Position numbers and translations under genes: made by a program. Below are positions 1 to 9,355 of a stretch of DNA of 64,000 nucleotides, in pieces. A model generated the notes under the pieces. The model was given only the letters and a program-made list of their open reading frames with translations, searched no databases and was not told the DNA's origin. The DNA is from Ornithinibacillus contaminans (GTDB lineage: Bacteria; Bacillota; Bacilli; Bacillales; Amphibacillaceae), in NCBI RefSeq assembly GCF_001038425.2, contig NZ_LDPV02000018.1, positions 44,590 to 108,589 of the forward strand, given 5' to 3'. Each line of letters begins with the position of its first letter. Within the stretch, counting starts at the first letter, position 1.

Positions 1-12
1 CCCATACATCAT

Positions 13-1494
13 ATGAAAATTAGCGACTTACTGCATGAGCTTGACATACATACCAGCCTACTCAATAGGCTTGAACATATAGATGTGAAAGGAATCGCAG
101 ACAATTCTACAGACGTTCAGTCCGGCTATTTGTTTATTGCAATTGAAGGGTATCAATCTGATGGCCATGATTATATTGCAGATGCCATTAAAAACGGTGC
201 CATTCTAATAATCGGGGAAAAAGACCTAGAAGTTGATGCAGTGCCCTATGTTCAAGTGGCGAATAGTCGAAAAGCCCTAGGAACGATTGCTAGGAATTTT
301 TATCATAATCCATCCCAGACGAAAATGATGATTGGGATTACGGGAACGAACGGTAAAACCACTACAAGCTACATGCTAAAGCATATCCTAGAACAAAACG
401 GAAAAACTTGCTCTATTATCGGTACCATCCACAATATAATTAATGGCGAGATAGTCCCAAGCGACAACACAACTCCAAGTGTATTAACGCTTAACAAACT
501 ACTAGCACAAAGCACTGACGATGTTGCTATACTAGAGGTATCTTCACACGGATTAACCCAATTTCGTGTAGAAGGTATTACGTTTGATTATGCCATTTTC
601 ACTAATCTATACCACGAGCATTTGGATTATCATCAATCGATGGAAGACTATTTCCAAGCGAAGCTACTTTTATTTAATCATTTGAAGGCAAACGGACAAG
701 CAATTATTAATACGGATAATGAATGGGGAGAAAAACTAGCATCCATCCTTCACCAGCGTGGCGTTACGACACATTGCATCGGTAAATCATCCAATAATGA
801 TATTCAACTACTGGATTTATCCATTAAAAATTCTAGTGTTTTTGCTCGAGAAGCAGATCATCAGACAGTAGAATTACTTTGCCCTATGCCAGGTATCCAC
901 AATATGTACAACTCCATCATGGCCTATGTGACAGCCAAACTTATCGGGATATCAAAAGCACTCATCCGCCAGGAAATTAAGTCCTTCCAAGGCGTAAAAG
1001 GTCGTTTTGAAACAACAAAAGTAGGCAGCTCGCCCACCATTGTCGTGGATTACGCCCACACACCGGACGCTATCCTGCATTGCCTTTCGTCCGCAAAAGG
1101 CTTCGGGGCAAAAGGTATTATCCACGTATTTGGATTCAGAGGCAATCGTGACAAAAGTAAGCGTAAAGAAATGCTTGAGATTACAGCAAAATTAAGTGAC
1201 CATTACATCCTGACATTTGATGACTTAAATGGAATTTCAGAAGAAGAAATGATGGAAACATTAAAGGCGTTAAACAGTGCTTACGGGAATCAAAAAGGCA
1301 TGATTATTCCAGACCGAACACTTGCCATTCAAAAAGCAATTGAGCTTGGAGAAGAAGAGGATTGGGTCATCATAACTGGTAAAGGCCACGAAACTTACCA
1401 ACAAGCTTATTCACTAGAAACCGAATCCGATGATATCACCGTACAGCATGTATTAGCACAATCCAGCAGGCAACGACTAGCGAATATGAATTAA
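13..1494 (+). CDS. MurE-like Mur ligase paralog (UDP-MurNAc-tripeptide synthetase family)
   Basis: 493 residues, the usual MurE length. The ATP-binding P-loop GITGTNGKTTT is at residues 108-118, a TTPS substrate motif lies near 153-157, and the lysine in DYFQAKLLLF corresponds to the carbamylated lysine of the family. Mur ligases add an amino acid to a UDP-MurNAc peptide using ATP in the cytoplasm. The C-terminal motif that selects meso-diaminopimelate (DNPR in E. coli MurE) reads DDLN at residues 403-406, so the acceptor amino acid is uncertain. It stands alone here, not in a dcw cell-wall cluster, so it is probably a second copy with another substrate. No ribosome-binding site is visible in the 12 bases before the ATG. 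Family assignment is secure; the substrate is not. Confidence 0.8.
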   Translation: MKISDLLHELDIHTSLLNRLEHIDVKGIADNSTDVQSGYLFIAIEGYQSDGHDYIADAIKNGAILIIGEKDLEVDAVPYVQVANSRKALGTIARNFYHNPSQTKMMIGITGTNGKTTTSYMLKHILEQNGKTCSIIGTIHNIINGEIVPSDNTTPSVLTLNKLLAQSTDDVAILEVSSHGLTQFRVEGITFDYAIFTNLYHEHLDYHQSMEDYFQAKLLLFNHLKANGQAIINTDNEWGEKLASILHQRGVTTHCIGKSSNNDIQLLDLSIKNSSVFAREADHQTVELLCPMPGIHNMYNSIMAYVTAKLIGISKALIRQEIKSFQGVKGRFETTKVGSSPTIVVDYAHTPDAILHCLSSAKGFGAKGIIHVFGFRGNRDKSKRKEMLEITAKLSDHYILTFDDLNGISEEEMMETLKALNSAYGNQKGMIIPDRTLAIQKAIELGEEEDWVIITGKGHETYQQAYSLETESDDITVQHVLAQSSRQRLANMN

Positions 1495-1496
1495 AT

Positions 1497-1625
1497 ATGA
1501 GCCTGGGACATAAGTAAAATGAAAAGATAAAATCGCGAACCATGCACTACTTTAGTTTCCGCAGCGAGTATTACGCGCAATTTCGGATTTTATCTTGTCA
1601 AAAGTACTTATATCCCAGACTCATT
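1497..1625. repeat. Long imperfect inverted repeat between murE-like and cadA
   Basis: A left arm beginning ATGAGCCTGGGACATAAGTA (1497 onward) pairs with a right arm whose reverse complement begins ATGAGTCTGGGATATAAGTA (ending about 1624). The arms are about 40 bases, separated by about 45 bases. TGAGYCTGGGAYATAA-type arms resemble dispersed intergenic repeats seen in several Firmicutes. It lies between convergent genes and may act as a bidirectional terminator. The right arm encodes the last residues (NESGI) and stop of cadA, so the repeat appears to have replaced the original cadA end. Confidence 0.65.
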
Positions 1626-3725
1626 CTTTTTGATTAAACGTAATGAATTTAACACGACTAGTAAGGTCGCACCCATATCAGCAATGATTGCAAGCCACAA
1701 GGTTAACCAACCTGGAATAACAAGCAATAACGCCACTATTTTTAACAGCAGAGCAAAAGAAATATTTTGTTTAATTATAGATAATGTTTTTCGACTCAAC
1801 GATATCATGTAGGGTAGCTTTTCCAGATCATCTGCCATTAAAGCTATATCAGCAGTTTCTAAGGCAGCATCCGTGCCAGCCCCACCCATGGCAATACCAA
1901 CATTCGCCGTCGCTAAAGCCGGGGCATCATTTACCCCATCACCGATCATAGCCACATTTCCATAGCGCATTTTTAAGGTTTTTATTGCAGCTAATTTATC
2001 CGCCGGTAAAAGATCCGCCATCGTTTCCGTTAGACCAAGCTGCTGACCTATGGCAGTTGCAGTTAGCTGATTATCGCCAGTAAGCATAACGGTTTGCTTT
2101 ATACCAAGCTGCTGTAACTTTTCAATAATACGTTTACTTGTTTTTCTCACCTGATCCGCCACTGCGATTAGTGCCTTTAATTCAAATTTGGTCCCTAGGA
2201 GAATGACAGTTTTACCTTCTGCTTGTAATTGACTGACCGTGTTTTTCACTTCTACTGGTAGCAACTGCATTTCCTCAAACAATGCAGGGCTCCCAATAAA
2301 GTAATCCGTACTTTCCACTACAGCCTTGGCACCTTTACCAGTAATTGACGTGAAGTCCTCCGCCTGATAGACAGGAGCATTTAAACGAATCGCTTCTCGA
2401 ATGATTGCAGAAGCAAGTGGATGCTGCGAGTATTCTTCAATGGCACGTGCAATTCCCAGTACTTCCTGTTCACCTTTAGCAGACAGGCTCACAATCTCCG
2501 TCACCACTGGTTTTCCTTCTGTTAAGGTCCCTGTTTTATCAAAAGCGATTGCATGTAGCTGACCGGCTTCCTCTAAATGAATACCACCTTTGATCAACAC
2601 ACCATTTCGCGCCGCATTTCCAATCGCGGTGACAATGGCTACTGGCGTTGAGACAACTAAGGCACATGGGCAGCCAACAACCAACACTGCCAATCCGCTG
2701 TAAATCCATTCTTCCCAGCTAGCCCCGAAAAACAACGGGGGAAATACCGCTATTAGAAATGCAATAGCCATAATAGCTGGTGTATAATACTTGGCAAACT
2801 TATCAACAAACTGCTGTGTTGGTGCCCGCTCTGCTTGCGCCTCTTCCACGAGATGGATAATTTTCGCAATGGTCGTATCTTCCACACGCTTGGTCACCCG
2901 AACTTCTAGTGACCCTTCTTCATTTAACGTACCCGCATAAACCTCGTCCCCTGGTTGCTTGTGCACAGGAATCGATTCACCCGTGATAGCTGCTTGATTT
3001 ATTGAGGATTGACCAATTACCACCTCACCATCCAAGGCAATTTTTTGGCCCGGACGAATGAAAAGCACATCACCTATTTGCACATCTTCTACATCCATCT
3101 CCACTATTTCATTACCACGACGAATGGTAGCTCTTTTCGGTGCAATGTTCATTAAGGACCTGATGGATTGTCGTGCCTTATCTATGGAATAGCTCTCCAG
3201 TGCTTCACTAACCGCAAACAGAAATACAACGACGGCACCCTCTGCCCATTCACCAATGATCGCTGCCCCGATAATCGCTATTGTCATTAATGTCTTCATA
3301 TCAAACTGAAGCTTCGTTATGTTCGCTATTCCAACTTTAAATAAATCATACCCACCAATTAAAATGGCAGCGATAAAGAAACCGATTGCGACAGGATGAT
3401 TGTCACCTAACTGGAAATTCGTAACGTATCCAACAACCGTTAGAAAGAGCGCAACAAGAGCGGTAATGTTTTGTCGTTTCTTCCAAAAAGATTGTTTCTG
3501 TTCCACTTGCCGCTGTCTTTCTGGGAAAACTTTTATCCCATCAAATGCTCCCGCTTCCTCTAATTGGTCAATTGTAACCGCTCCTTGAACCGTTAGCTTT
3601 GCAGCGCCAAAGTTTAGCTGAACATCTTCTACGGTAGCAATCGTGCGTATGTTTTTCTCAAATTTCGCTGCACAATTTGTACAGGATAGCCCTTGTAGTC
3701 GGTAAACATTTCGATTATCATCCAT
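1608..3725 (-). CDS. cadA: Cd2+/Zn2+/Pb2+-exporting P1B-type ATPase CadA
   Basis: 705 residues. One N-terminal HMA domain has the metal motif CTNC at residues 15-18. It is followed by membrane helices, the CPC motif in [13 protein letters not shown], the phosphorylation site DKTGTLTEG, the HP motif SQHPLASA, and the hinge [12 protein letters not shown]. This is the domain order of CadA efflux pumps, which move divalent soft metals out across the plasma membrane. It overlaps the end of cadC by 8 bases, so the two form one operon. The C-terminal five residues lie inside an inverted repeat. CPC with the CadC neighbour favours Cd/Zn/Pb over copper. Confidence 0.93.
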   Translation of the reverse strand: MDDNRNVYRLQGLSCTNCAAKFEKNIRTIATVEDVQLNFGAAKLTVQGAVTIDQLEEAGAFDGIKVFPERQRQVEQKQSFWKKRQNITALVALFLTVVGYVTNFQLGDNHPVAIGFFIAAILIGGYDLFKVGIANITKLQFDMKTLMTIAIIGAAIIGEWAEGAVVVFLFAVSEALESYSIDKARQSIRSLMNIAPKRATIRRGNEIVEMDVEDVQIGDVLFIRPGQKIALDGEVVIGQSSINQAAITGESIPVHKQPGDEVYAGTLNEEGSLEVRVTKRVEDTTIAKIIHLVEEAQAERAPTQQFVDKFAKYYTPAIMAIAFLIAVFPPLFFGASWEEWIYSGLAVLVVGCPCALVVSTPVAIVTAIGNAARNGVLIKGGIHLEEAGQLHAIAFDKTGTLTEGKPVVTEIVSLSAKGEQEVLGIARAIEEYSQHPLASAIIREAIRLNAPVYQAEDFTSITGKGAKAVVESTDYFIGSPALFEEMQLLPVEVKNTVSQLQAEGKTVILLGTKFELKALIAVADQVRKTSKRIIEKLQQLGIKQTVMLTGDNQLTATAIGQQLGLTETMADLLPADKLAAIKTLKMRYGNVAMIGDGVNDAPALATANVGIAMGGAGTDAALETADIALMADDLEKLPYMISLSRKTLSIIKQNISFALLLKIVALLLVIPGWLTLWLAIIADMGATLLVVLNSLRLIKKNESGI

Positions 3726-4101
3726 TCACGACACCTTCTTTTGCGTGGAGCATCGCAATCGAAACTAACTGATGCACATGCTCATCCTTTAATGAATAGA
3801 AAACTAGTCTTCCTTCTTTTCGGTACTTAGCCAATCCCATATTACGTAATAACCGTAAATGATGGGAAGCAGTAGCAGTAGTGGAACCTATAATATTTCC
3901 AACATCACAAACACATAATTCCCCCTCTAACATCAAGGCATAGGCAATTTTTAATCGTGTTGCATCAGACAGAGCCTTAAATAACATTTCCACACCCGAA
4001 ACCGCTTCTATCTGCGGCTTGATTCGATTTACTTTCGCTTCATCATAGCAAAAGGTATCACAAGTATCTTTTTCAATCCGTCTTACCAACGTTTTTGCCA
4101 T
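3718..4101 (-). CDS. cadC: ArsR-family metal-responsive repressor CadC
   Basis: 127 residues from the ATG at 4101, chosen because GAGGGG sits 7 bases before it; an in-frame ATG 15 bases upstream overlaps that site. It is a winged-helix repressor with the metal-site motif ELCVCD, preceded by the N-terminal cysteine pair CDTFC, as in CadC proteins that release DNA on binding Cd, Pb or Zn. The recognition helix region is [17 protein letters not shown]. The last bases overlap the cadA start. Two matching operators lie immediately upstream, so autorepression is expected. Confidence 0.92.
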   Translation of the reverse strand: MAKTLVRRIEKDTCDTFCYDEAKVNRIKPQIEAVSGVEMLFKALSDATRLKIAYALMLEGELCVCDVGNIIGSTTATASHHLRLLRNMGLAKYRKEGRLVFYSLKDEHVHQLVSIAMLHAKEGVVNG

Positions 4102-4116
4102 AAATGATCCCCTCAT

Positions 4117-4197
4117 TCAAATATTCGTTTGATTATACAACTACTATATGCTATCTACGCACTAAGCGTCAATTAAAATAATCAAATGAACATTTGA
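4117..4197 (-). promoter_or_regulatory. cadCA promoter with two CadC operators
   Basis: Two near-palindromes are visible: TCAAATATTCGTTTGA at 4117-4132 and TCAAATGAACATTTGA at 4182-4197. Both fit the known cad operator pattern TCAAATA-n-TATTTGA. Between them, on the minus strand, lie TTGACG and TATAGT spaced 18 bases apart, a plausible sigma-A promoter. The proximal site overlaps the region just before the cadC ribosome-binding site. Confidence 0.8.
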
Positions 4198-4293
4198 ATG
4201 TTAAAGTTCAGGTTGGCATTTGTGGGAAAGTTTAGCTTTCAGCAGCCATCTTTTAACAGTTTTTCATTCTCAATAGGCACATCACACTTCTAA

Positions 4294-4899
4294 TTAATAT
4301 ACCAACCGATAAATTAGAAAACGTTCATACGGATTCTTCTCGTAAATTCCTGGCAATATGATTTCATCTACCAATTCAAAAGGGGTATTATTTTGCAAAT
4401 GGAAAACATAATCCTCTGATGCGTAATACAGGATGATGTCAACCTCTCTAGCGAAATCCTCAACCGAACGAATAATGTGATTCACAACATTTTGAAAGAT
4501 ATGGACAGAAAATGGATTAAAGAAGTAGAAACGATTGTCTTTTGGATTAATCGAATACTCCTCTGCTAAACAACAGTTAAATTCAATTCTGCCCACCTGG
4601 TTTTTCGTTTTTTTTGCATAATGCAGTTGATTATCTAATGCCTTCTGATAAAACATACGATTCATTTCAATACCAACAACAAATGCGTGATAAAAGTAAT
4701 GAATGAAGAAATTAAGCCTTCCTAGTCCACAACCGAAATCTACTACTCGATCAGTCCGCTTTATTTCATATGTATCAAACAATGTTTCCAAAGCATGGTA
4801 TGGAGTTGGCTCATACGGGTAGTAATGATCACTATTACTAGTGGTGATTTTCCCTGTAGTATGTATATTGAGTAGTTTATCGTAATAATGTTCCTTCAT
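4294..4899 (-). CDS. Class I SAM-dependent methyltransferase
   Basis: 201 residues. The SAM-binding motif I reads VVDFGCGLGRLNFFI near residues 52-66, followed by an acidic residue (GIEMN) at the end of the next strand as expected for class I methyltransferases. The later segment FYFFNPFSVHIF sits where catalytic NPP-like motifs occur. The substrate cannot be told. It is a single gene between cadC and a coat-like gene, read from its own ATG (start 4899) with GAAGGAG upstream. Confidence 0.75.
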   Translation of the reverse strand: MKEHYYDKLLNIHTTGKITTSNSDHYYPYEPTPYHALETLFDTYEIKRTDRVVDFGCGLGRLNFFIHYFYHAFVVGIEMNRMFYQKALDNQLHYAKKTKNQVGRIEFNCCLAEEYSINPKDNRFYFFNPFSVHIFQNVVNHIIRSVEDFAREVDIILYYASEDYVFHLQNNTPFELVDEIILPGIYEKNPYERFLIYRLVY

Positions 4900-5068
4900 C
4901 CCGAAACTCCTTCTTTAACTTTTATTCCTATCTTACGCCTGACTTCAAACGAGGGCAAGCCTACTTTTTCTTAATAGTACTCGCATACAAATAGGTCACT
5001 ATCACAAACCCTATCCCCCTTCGCATAGACTATCATGTATCATTCCGGAATTGGAGGTAATGTAAACG

Positions 5069-5581
5069 ATGGCAATCCTACCAGCAATTGATCTAGGCCT
5101 AATGGCAGAGCATTTAACTGCTCACCAAGGTGCCATTCAAAAGCTTCATGTATATGAGCATAATGTTTCAAACCCTAAGCTAAAGGAAATTATACGCCTG
5201 CAAAAAAATGTAATGAAAACGCATGTTAAGGTAATGCTAGCACTCATTAATCCAAATACTGACTACTATGTAGAAGTTCCGGATATAGAAACGATAAAAC
5301 AAACTAGCAATCAAGCCCAGACTAATGCAAGTGGAAATAGTAGTAATGATAAGTGGATTACCTTAGAAGCACATAATGCAGCAAAGAACATGGCCAATCA
5401 AAATTATGTTTCCGCTTTGTTGATGAAAAATCAAAACGTAAGAAATGCGCATGTCAAAATGGCACAACAGCAGCTGAAAATGCAAGAAAAATACGAGAAG
5501 ATAATTAAACAGAATGGTTGGATATATACACCGCAAGCAACCGCTGAGGAACAGAAGAAGACATATCAAAAATTCGCATAG
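5069..5581 (+). CDS. Spore coat protein F-like (ferritin-like helical) protein
   Basis: 170 residues, almost wholly helical. It has two similar helical halves, each with a histidine-rich start (AEHLTAHQGAIQKL and THVKVML; NAHVKMAQQQLKMQEKYEKI), and ends GWIYTPQA, like the GWY-P ending of CotF-type proteins. CotF-family proteins are coat components of Bacillus endospores. A TTGGAGGTAATG site precedes the ATG by about 10 bases. The family call rests on pattern resemblance only. Confidence 0.55.
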   Translation: MAILPAIDLGLMAEHLTAHQGAIQKLHVYEHNVSNPKLKEIIRLQKNVMKTHVKVMLALINPNTDYYVEVPDIETIKQTSNQAQTNASGNSSNDKWITLEAHNAAKNMANQNYVSALLMKNQNVRNAHVKMAQQQLKMQEKYEKIIKQNGWIYTPQATAEEQKKTYQKFA

Positions 5582-5590
5582 GAAACAAGA

Positions 5591-5634
5591 GAGGCTGTCT
5601 TAGCAATGGCGTATACCATAACTAAGACAGCCTC
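5591..5634. terminator. Bidirectional terminator hairpin
   Basis: A perfect 13-bp stem, GAGGCTGTCTTAG with CTAAGACAGCCTC, sits between convergent genes (coat-F-like and copZ). The flanking T-tracts are weak in both directions. Confidence 0.7.
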
Positions 5635-5639
5635 GAAAA

Positions 5640-5843
5640 TTAAGCTACATCATAACCTTGATCTTCAACTGCTTCTTGCATTTGTTCTACTGTTACTTGT
5701 GATTCATCATACGTAACGACCACTTTGCCAGTAGCCAAGTCAACCTCAACAGTAGAAACACCCGCTAAGTTCGTTAGTGCACCTTCTACAGACATTTTGC
5801 AATGACCACAAGTCATCCCTCTTACATCTAAAGTAGTTTGCAT
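5640..5843 (-). CDS. copZ: Copper chaperone CopZ
   Basis: 67 residues forming a single HMA fold with the Cu(I) motif GMTCGHC near residues 9-15. CopZ carries Cu(I) in the cytoplasm and hands it to the CopA exporter and to the CsoR sensor. AAGGAGATAGAATC precedes the ATG. It follows copA on the same strand with a 91-base gap. Confidence 0.95.
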   Translation of the reverse strand: MQTTLDVRGMTCGHCKMSVEGALTNLAGVSTVEVDLATGKVVVTYDESQVTVEQMQEAVEDQGYDVA

Positions 5844-5934
5844 GATTCTATCTCCTTTTCTATCGATTAATTTATATAGTAAACCAGTAGCTTTTTCAGT
5901 ATTCTAGCATACCTTAATCACTACTAGTTTAACC

Positions 5935-8319
5935 TCATAGTTTTACTCGTTTCAAACGAAGTGCGTTAGAAACAACACTGACCGAGCTAAACGCCATGGC
6001 TGCACCAGCAATCCATGGTGCAAGTAAGCCAAGTGCAGCAATTGGAATTCCTGCACTATTATAGGCAAATGCCCAAAATAGATTTTGACGAATATTCTTG
6101 ATGGTTTCCTTACTTATTTTGATAGCTTTTGGAATCAGCAGTAATTCCCCACCAAGGATAGTAACATCAGCCGCTTCAATTGCAACCTCTGTACCGGTAC
6201 CAATCGCGATACCGATATCAGCAACAGCAAGTGCTGGTGCATCATTTACTCCATCGCCAACCATCGCCACTTTCTTCCCTTGCAATTGAATTTCTTTGAT
6301 TTTATTAGCCTTTTGCTCTGGTAAAACTTGCGCAATGACCTGATTAATCCCGACCTGCCTTGCTATTGCATTGGCAGTACGTTCATTATCACCAGTCAGC
6401 ATGAATACTTCCAAGCCCTGATTCTGCAATTGCTTTATCGCCTGTGCTGCGGTCTCTTTAACGGTATCAGCAACTGCAACAATTCCTTTGTAGGTCCCAT
6501 CAATGGCAATAAGCATAGCGGTGTTTCCATTCATCTCATATTCTACTAAGGTAGCTTCTGCATTGGTGACCGTAATAGTATGGTCATCCATTAGCTTTCT
6601 AGTACCGACTAATACTTGTTTACCAGCTATCGTAGCTTGAATGCCAGCCCCTGGAATCGCAGTAAATTCATCGGTTTCTACTAAGGTAACTCCCTGTTCG
6701 ATGGCATAAGCAACAATTGCATCTGCCAATGGATGCTCAGATCCCTTTTCCGCACTTGCAACTAGCATTAATGTTTCCAAGTCAGCTGTATAATGGGTTA
6801 CTTCTGGCCTTCCTGTTGTAATGGTTCCTGTCTTATCTAGAACAATCGCATCTAATTCGTGGGTACGTTCTAAATGCTCGCCACCCTTAAATAAAATTCC
6901 ATTCTCTGCAGCTCTTCCAGATCCAACCATTATCGAGGTTGGTGTTGCTAGTCCCAATGCACATGGACAGGCAATGACAAGAACAGCAATTGCGGTTACT
7001 AATGCCGCCTCAATGTCACCTGGTGTGACAAAGGCAATCCAAATCACAAACGTCACAACGGCAATTCCAACAACTATCGGTACAAAGTATCCCGAAATAA
7101 CATCCGCCAACCGTTGAATCGGCGCTTTCGATCCTTGGGCATCCTCTACGACTTTTATAATGGAAGCAAGTGCCGTATCTTTTCCTACTTTCGTTGCTTC
7201 CATTTCAATGGTTCCATTTTTATTAATGGTAGACCCAATTAGGATAGCAGCTTCAGCCTTCTCAACCGGAATGGATTCCCCTGTTATCATCGATTCATCC
7301 ACAGCCGTTCTACCCTTCATCACCGTTCCATCGACTGGAATCTTTTCACCCGGTTTCACAATGAGTCGATCACCAACCACCACTTCCTCGATTGGAATCA
7401 TAATTTCCTCATTAGCACGAATTACTCTTGCTTGTTTTGCTTGTAGATCGAGCAATTTAGAAATAGCAACAGTTGTACGACTTTTCGCACTTGTCTCCAA
7501 GTACTTCCCGAATAAAATCAGGGTAATTAAAATCGCACTTGTTTCAAAGTAAAGATGCGGCATATAGGCAGGATTGCCAATTGATTTCACTGCTTCAAAT
7601 ACGCTATAAAAATAAGCCGCACTCGTGCCTAATGCAACGAGAACATCCATATTCGCTCCACCATTACGAATATTTTTATAAGCCCCCACGTAAAATTGCC
7701 AACCAATAATGAACTGCACTGGTGTTGCTAAGGCAAATTGAAACCACGGGTTCATGAATAGATGTGGGATAGTTATCCCAGCAAGATGCACCAGCATCGT
7801 TACCAATAATGGAAACGCCAATACAGCTGACACGATTAGTTTCTTTTTCATGCTTCTGAGCTGCTTTTCCTTGTGAGTCTGCTTATCTTGCTTATCCACT
7901 TTTCGTTTTGCATCATATCCGAGCTGATGTATTCTCTCGATTATATCTGCCTCCGCTACAATACTTGGACTATACTCAATGGATGCACTCTCAGTAGCCA
8001 GATTTACATTGGCTGACTTGACACCTTCTTGTTTATTTAGCACTTTTTCAATTCGGGTGGAACAAGCGGCGCATGTCATGCCATATACATCAAACTCGAT
8101 CTTTTCCGTTTGGACACCATACCCCAGTTGCTCAATTTTTGTTGTAATATCGTTGGTAGTGAGAGCCTCTGGATTAAACTGAACAGTCGCTTTTTCCGTT
8201 GTTAAATTAACCTGCGCTTCCACACCGTCCAGCTTATTTAACACTTTTTCAATCCGAGTGGAACAGGCAGCACATGTCATGCCTGTTACACCAATGGTGA
8301 TATGTTTAGGTTCACCCAT
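5935..8319 (-). CDS. copA: Cu+-exporting P1B-type ATPase CopA
   Basis: 794 residues. Two tandem N-terminal HMA domains each carry GMTCAAC (near residues 12-18 and 80-86). Then come the membrane region, the CPC motif in [13 protein letters not shown], the phosphorylation site DKTGTITTG, the SEHPLADA motif, and [12 protein letters not shown]. The C-terminal helix pair has the NLFWAFAYN and [12 protein letters not shown] segments typical of Cu(I) pumps. It exports Cu(I) from the cytoplasm. It starts 13 bases after the csoR stop, so csoR-copA are one transcript under the CsoR-controlled promoter. Confidence 0.96.
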   Translation of the reverse strand: MGEPKHITIGVTGMTCAACSTRIEKVLNKLDGVEAQVNLTTEKATVQFNPEALTTNDITTKIEQLGYGVQTEKIEFDVYGMTCAACSTRIEKVLNKQEGVKSANVNLATESASIEYSPSIVAEADIIERIHQLGYDAKRKVDKQDKQTHKEKQLRSMKKKLIVSAVLAFPLLVTMLVHLAGITIPHLFMNPWFQFALATPVQFIIGWQFYVGAYKNIRNGGANMDVLVALGTSAAYFYSVFEAVKSIGNPAYMPHLYFETSAILITLILFGKYLETSAKSRTTVAISKLLDLQAKQARVIRANEEIMIPIEEVVVGDRLIVKPGEKIPVDGTVMKGRTAVDESMITGESIPVEKAEAAILIGSTINKNGTIEMEATKVGKDTALASIIKVVEDAQGSKAPIQRLADVISGYFVPIVVGIAVVTFVIWIAFVTPGDIEAALVTAIAVLVIACPCALGLATPTSIMVGSGRAAENGILFKGGEHLERTHELDAIVLDKTGTITTGRPEVTHYTADLETLMLVASAEKGSEHPLADAIVAYAIEQGVTLVETDEFTAIPGAGIQATIAGKQVLVGTRKLMDDHTITVTNAEATLVEYEMNGNTAMLIAIDGTYKGIVAVADTVKETAAQAIKQLQNQGLEVFMLTGDNERTANAIARQVGINQVIAQVLPEQKANKIKEIQLQGKKVAMVGDGVNDAPALAVADIGIAIGTGTEVAIEAADVTILGGELLLIPKAIKISKETIKNIRQNLFWAFAYNSAGIPIAALGLLAPWIAGAAMAFSSVSVVSNALRLKRVKL

Positions 8320-8332
8320 TTAAATACCCCCC

Positions 8333-8635
8333 TCACTTGGAGAACTGCTTCATAACCTCCATTAGTTCGTCAATCGCCGCTTCCCCTTCACCTGATTTCA
8401 CAGCATGACTAACACAGTGCTTCGTATGTCTTTCAGCAATCTGGAAGCCTACCTTTTTCAAAGCAGCATTTATCGCACTAATTTGAACTAATATGTCGAC
8501 ACAATAACGATCCTCTTCCACCATCTTTTGAATACCCCGCACCTGTCCCTCTATTCGCTTCAGTCTGTTGACGACAGCTTGTTTTTCCGCATCGGTTCTA
8601 GGCGTTATTGGGTGGTCATGTAGAAATTGATCCAT
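8333..8635 (-). CDS. csoR: Copper-sensing repressor CsoR
   Basis: 100 residues of the all-helical CsoR/RcnR family. The Cu(I) ligands are seen as C in RYCVDILVQI, H in ERHTKHC, and C in HCVSH, the X-C-H-C arrangement of copper sensors. The apo form binds DNA; Cu(I) releases it. It is the first gene of csoR-copA. A matching operator lies within its own promoter. Confidence 0.95.
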   Translation of the reverse strand: MDQFLHDHPITPRTDAEKQAVVNRLKRIEGQVRGIQKMVEEDRYCVDILVQISAINAALKKVGFQIAERHTKHCVSHAVKSGEGEAAIDELMEVMKQFSK

Positions 8636-8665
8636 GTGAACACCTTCTTTCTATTCTTTATTTAT

Positions 8666-8695
8666 ACTATACCCCCCTAGCGTATTTATTGTCAA
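8666..8695 (-). promoter_or_regulatory. csoR-copA promoter with embedded CsoR operator
   Basis: On the minus strand TTGACA (8695-8690) and TATAGT (8671-8666) are spaced 18 bases apart. The spacer holds TACCCCCCTAGCGTA (8670-8684), close to the CsoR consensus TACCC-n-GGGTA. Confidence 0.82.
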
Positions 8696-8753
8696 CTAGA
8701 TAAACTCACCATTTTCATCTTTTTCATCATGAATAATGACTATACTGTTACGA

Positions 8754-8768
8754 TACCCCCTTAGGGTA
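8754..8768. promoter_or_regulatory. Second CsoR-type operator
   Basis: TACCCCCTTAGGGTA is a better palindrome than the promoter-embedded site. It lies about 85 bases upstream of csoR and 112 bases before the YugN-like gene on the plus strand, so it could serve either direction. Confidence 0.6.
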
Positions 8769-8880
8769 CAGGTTTATACACTCCAACCAGGATTATCCTT
8801 TCTTATTCTGTTAATTAGGTAGTATTTTATTCCAGTATTTGTAAAAACTATACCTATCACGTTACATAAGGAGCGTTACC

Positions 8881-9313
8881 ATGATCAAACTCGATTCTGA
8901 AATTAACGGTAAGAAAGTATACTTTGGGGAAGCTCGTGAACTAGCACAGCAATACGGGCTCAGCATGTGTGGCAGCGGAATATGACGGGGCTTTTTTCGA
9001 TGCAACATTGCAGCGCGAAGGCGGGGAAACGATTTACTTACGGATGCCCTTTCACGTTATAAAAGGCATGCTCGATCGTTCAGATGCCTTCATCGAATTC
9101 GGCACCCCATTTGTCATCAAGCATGTCGTTCATCTCGGATTAGACCAAAACGAAAATTCATTACTTGCCGCAACTGGCATCAACCAGTTCCAAGAACCAC
9201 TCGATAAAGACGCCCAAATACGCAATAAAACGAAGTGGGAAGAAATCGGCGAGGAGGTTTCGAACCAATTCGCCCGCGCCATTGCAGCCATTCGAGATGA
9301 GTCGATATCCTAA
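8881..9313 (+). pseudogene. YugN-like protein, frameshifted
   Basis: ACATAAGGAGCG gives a strong ribosome-binding site before the ATG at 8881, but that frame (MIKLDSEINGKKVYFGEARE, then AQQYGLSM) stops after about 35 codons. The rest of a YugN-like protein (EYDGAFFDATLQREGGETIY, then LRMPF) continues in the next frame to 9313. One extra base (or two missing) near GGAATATGAC at 8978-8987 explains it: dropping an A gives GSGYDGAFFD, which fits the family motif around WDYD. Function of YugN is unknown. Either a decayed gene or a sequencing error. Confidence 0.65.
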
Positions 9314-9323
9314 AAAACACAAA

Positions 9324-9355
9324 GAAGCAACCAATCGCCCTGATTGGTTGCCTTC
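9324..9355. terminator. Bidirectional terminator
   Basis: Stem GCAACCAATC (9327-9336) with GATTGGTTGC (9342-9351), flanked by GAAG/CTTC. It separates the convergent YugN-like and C45 hydrolase genes. Confidence 0.75.

Noticed and set aside
7160..7552. 130-codon plus-strand ORF inside copA
   Set aside because: Opposite-strand shadow of a clearly coding gene; no ribosome site and low-complexity composition.
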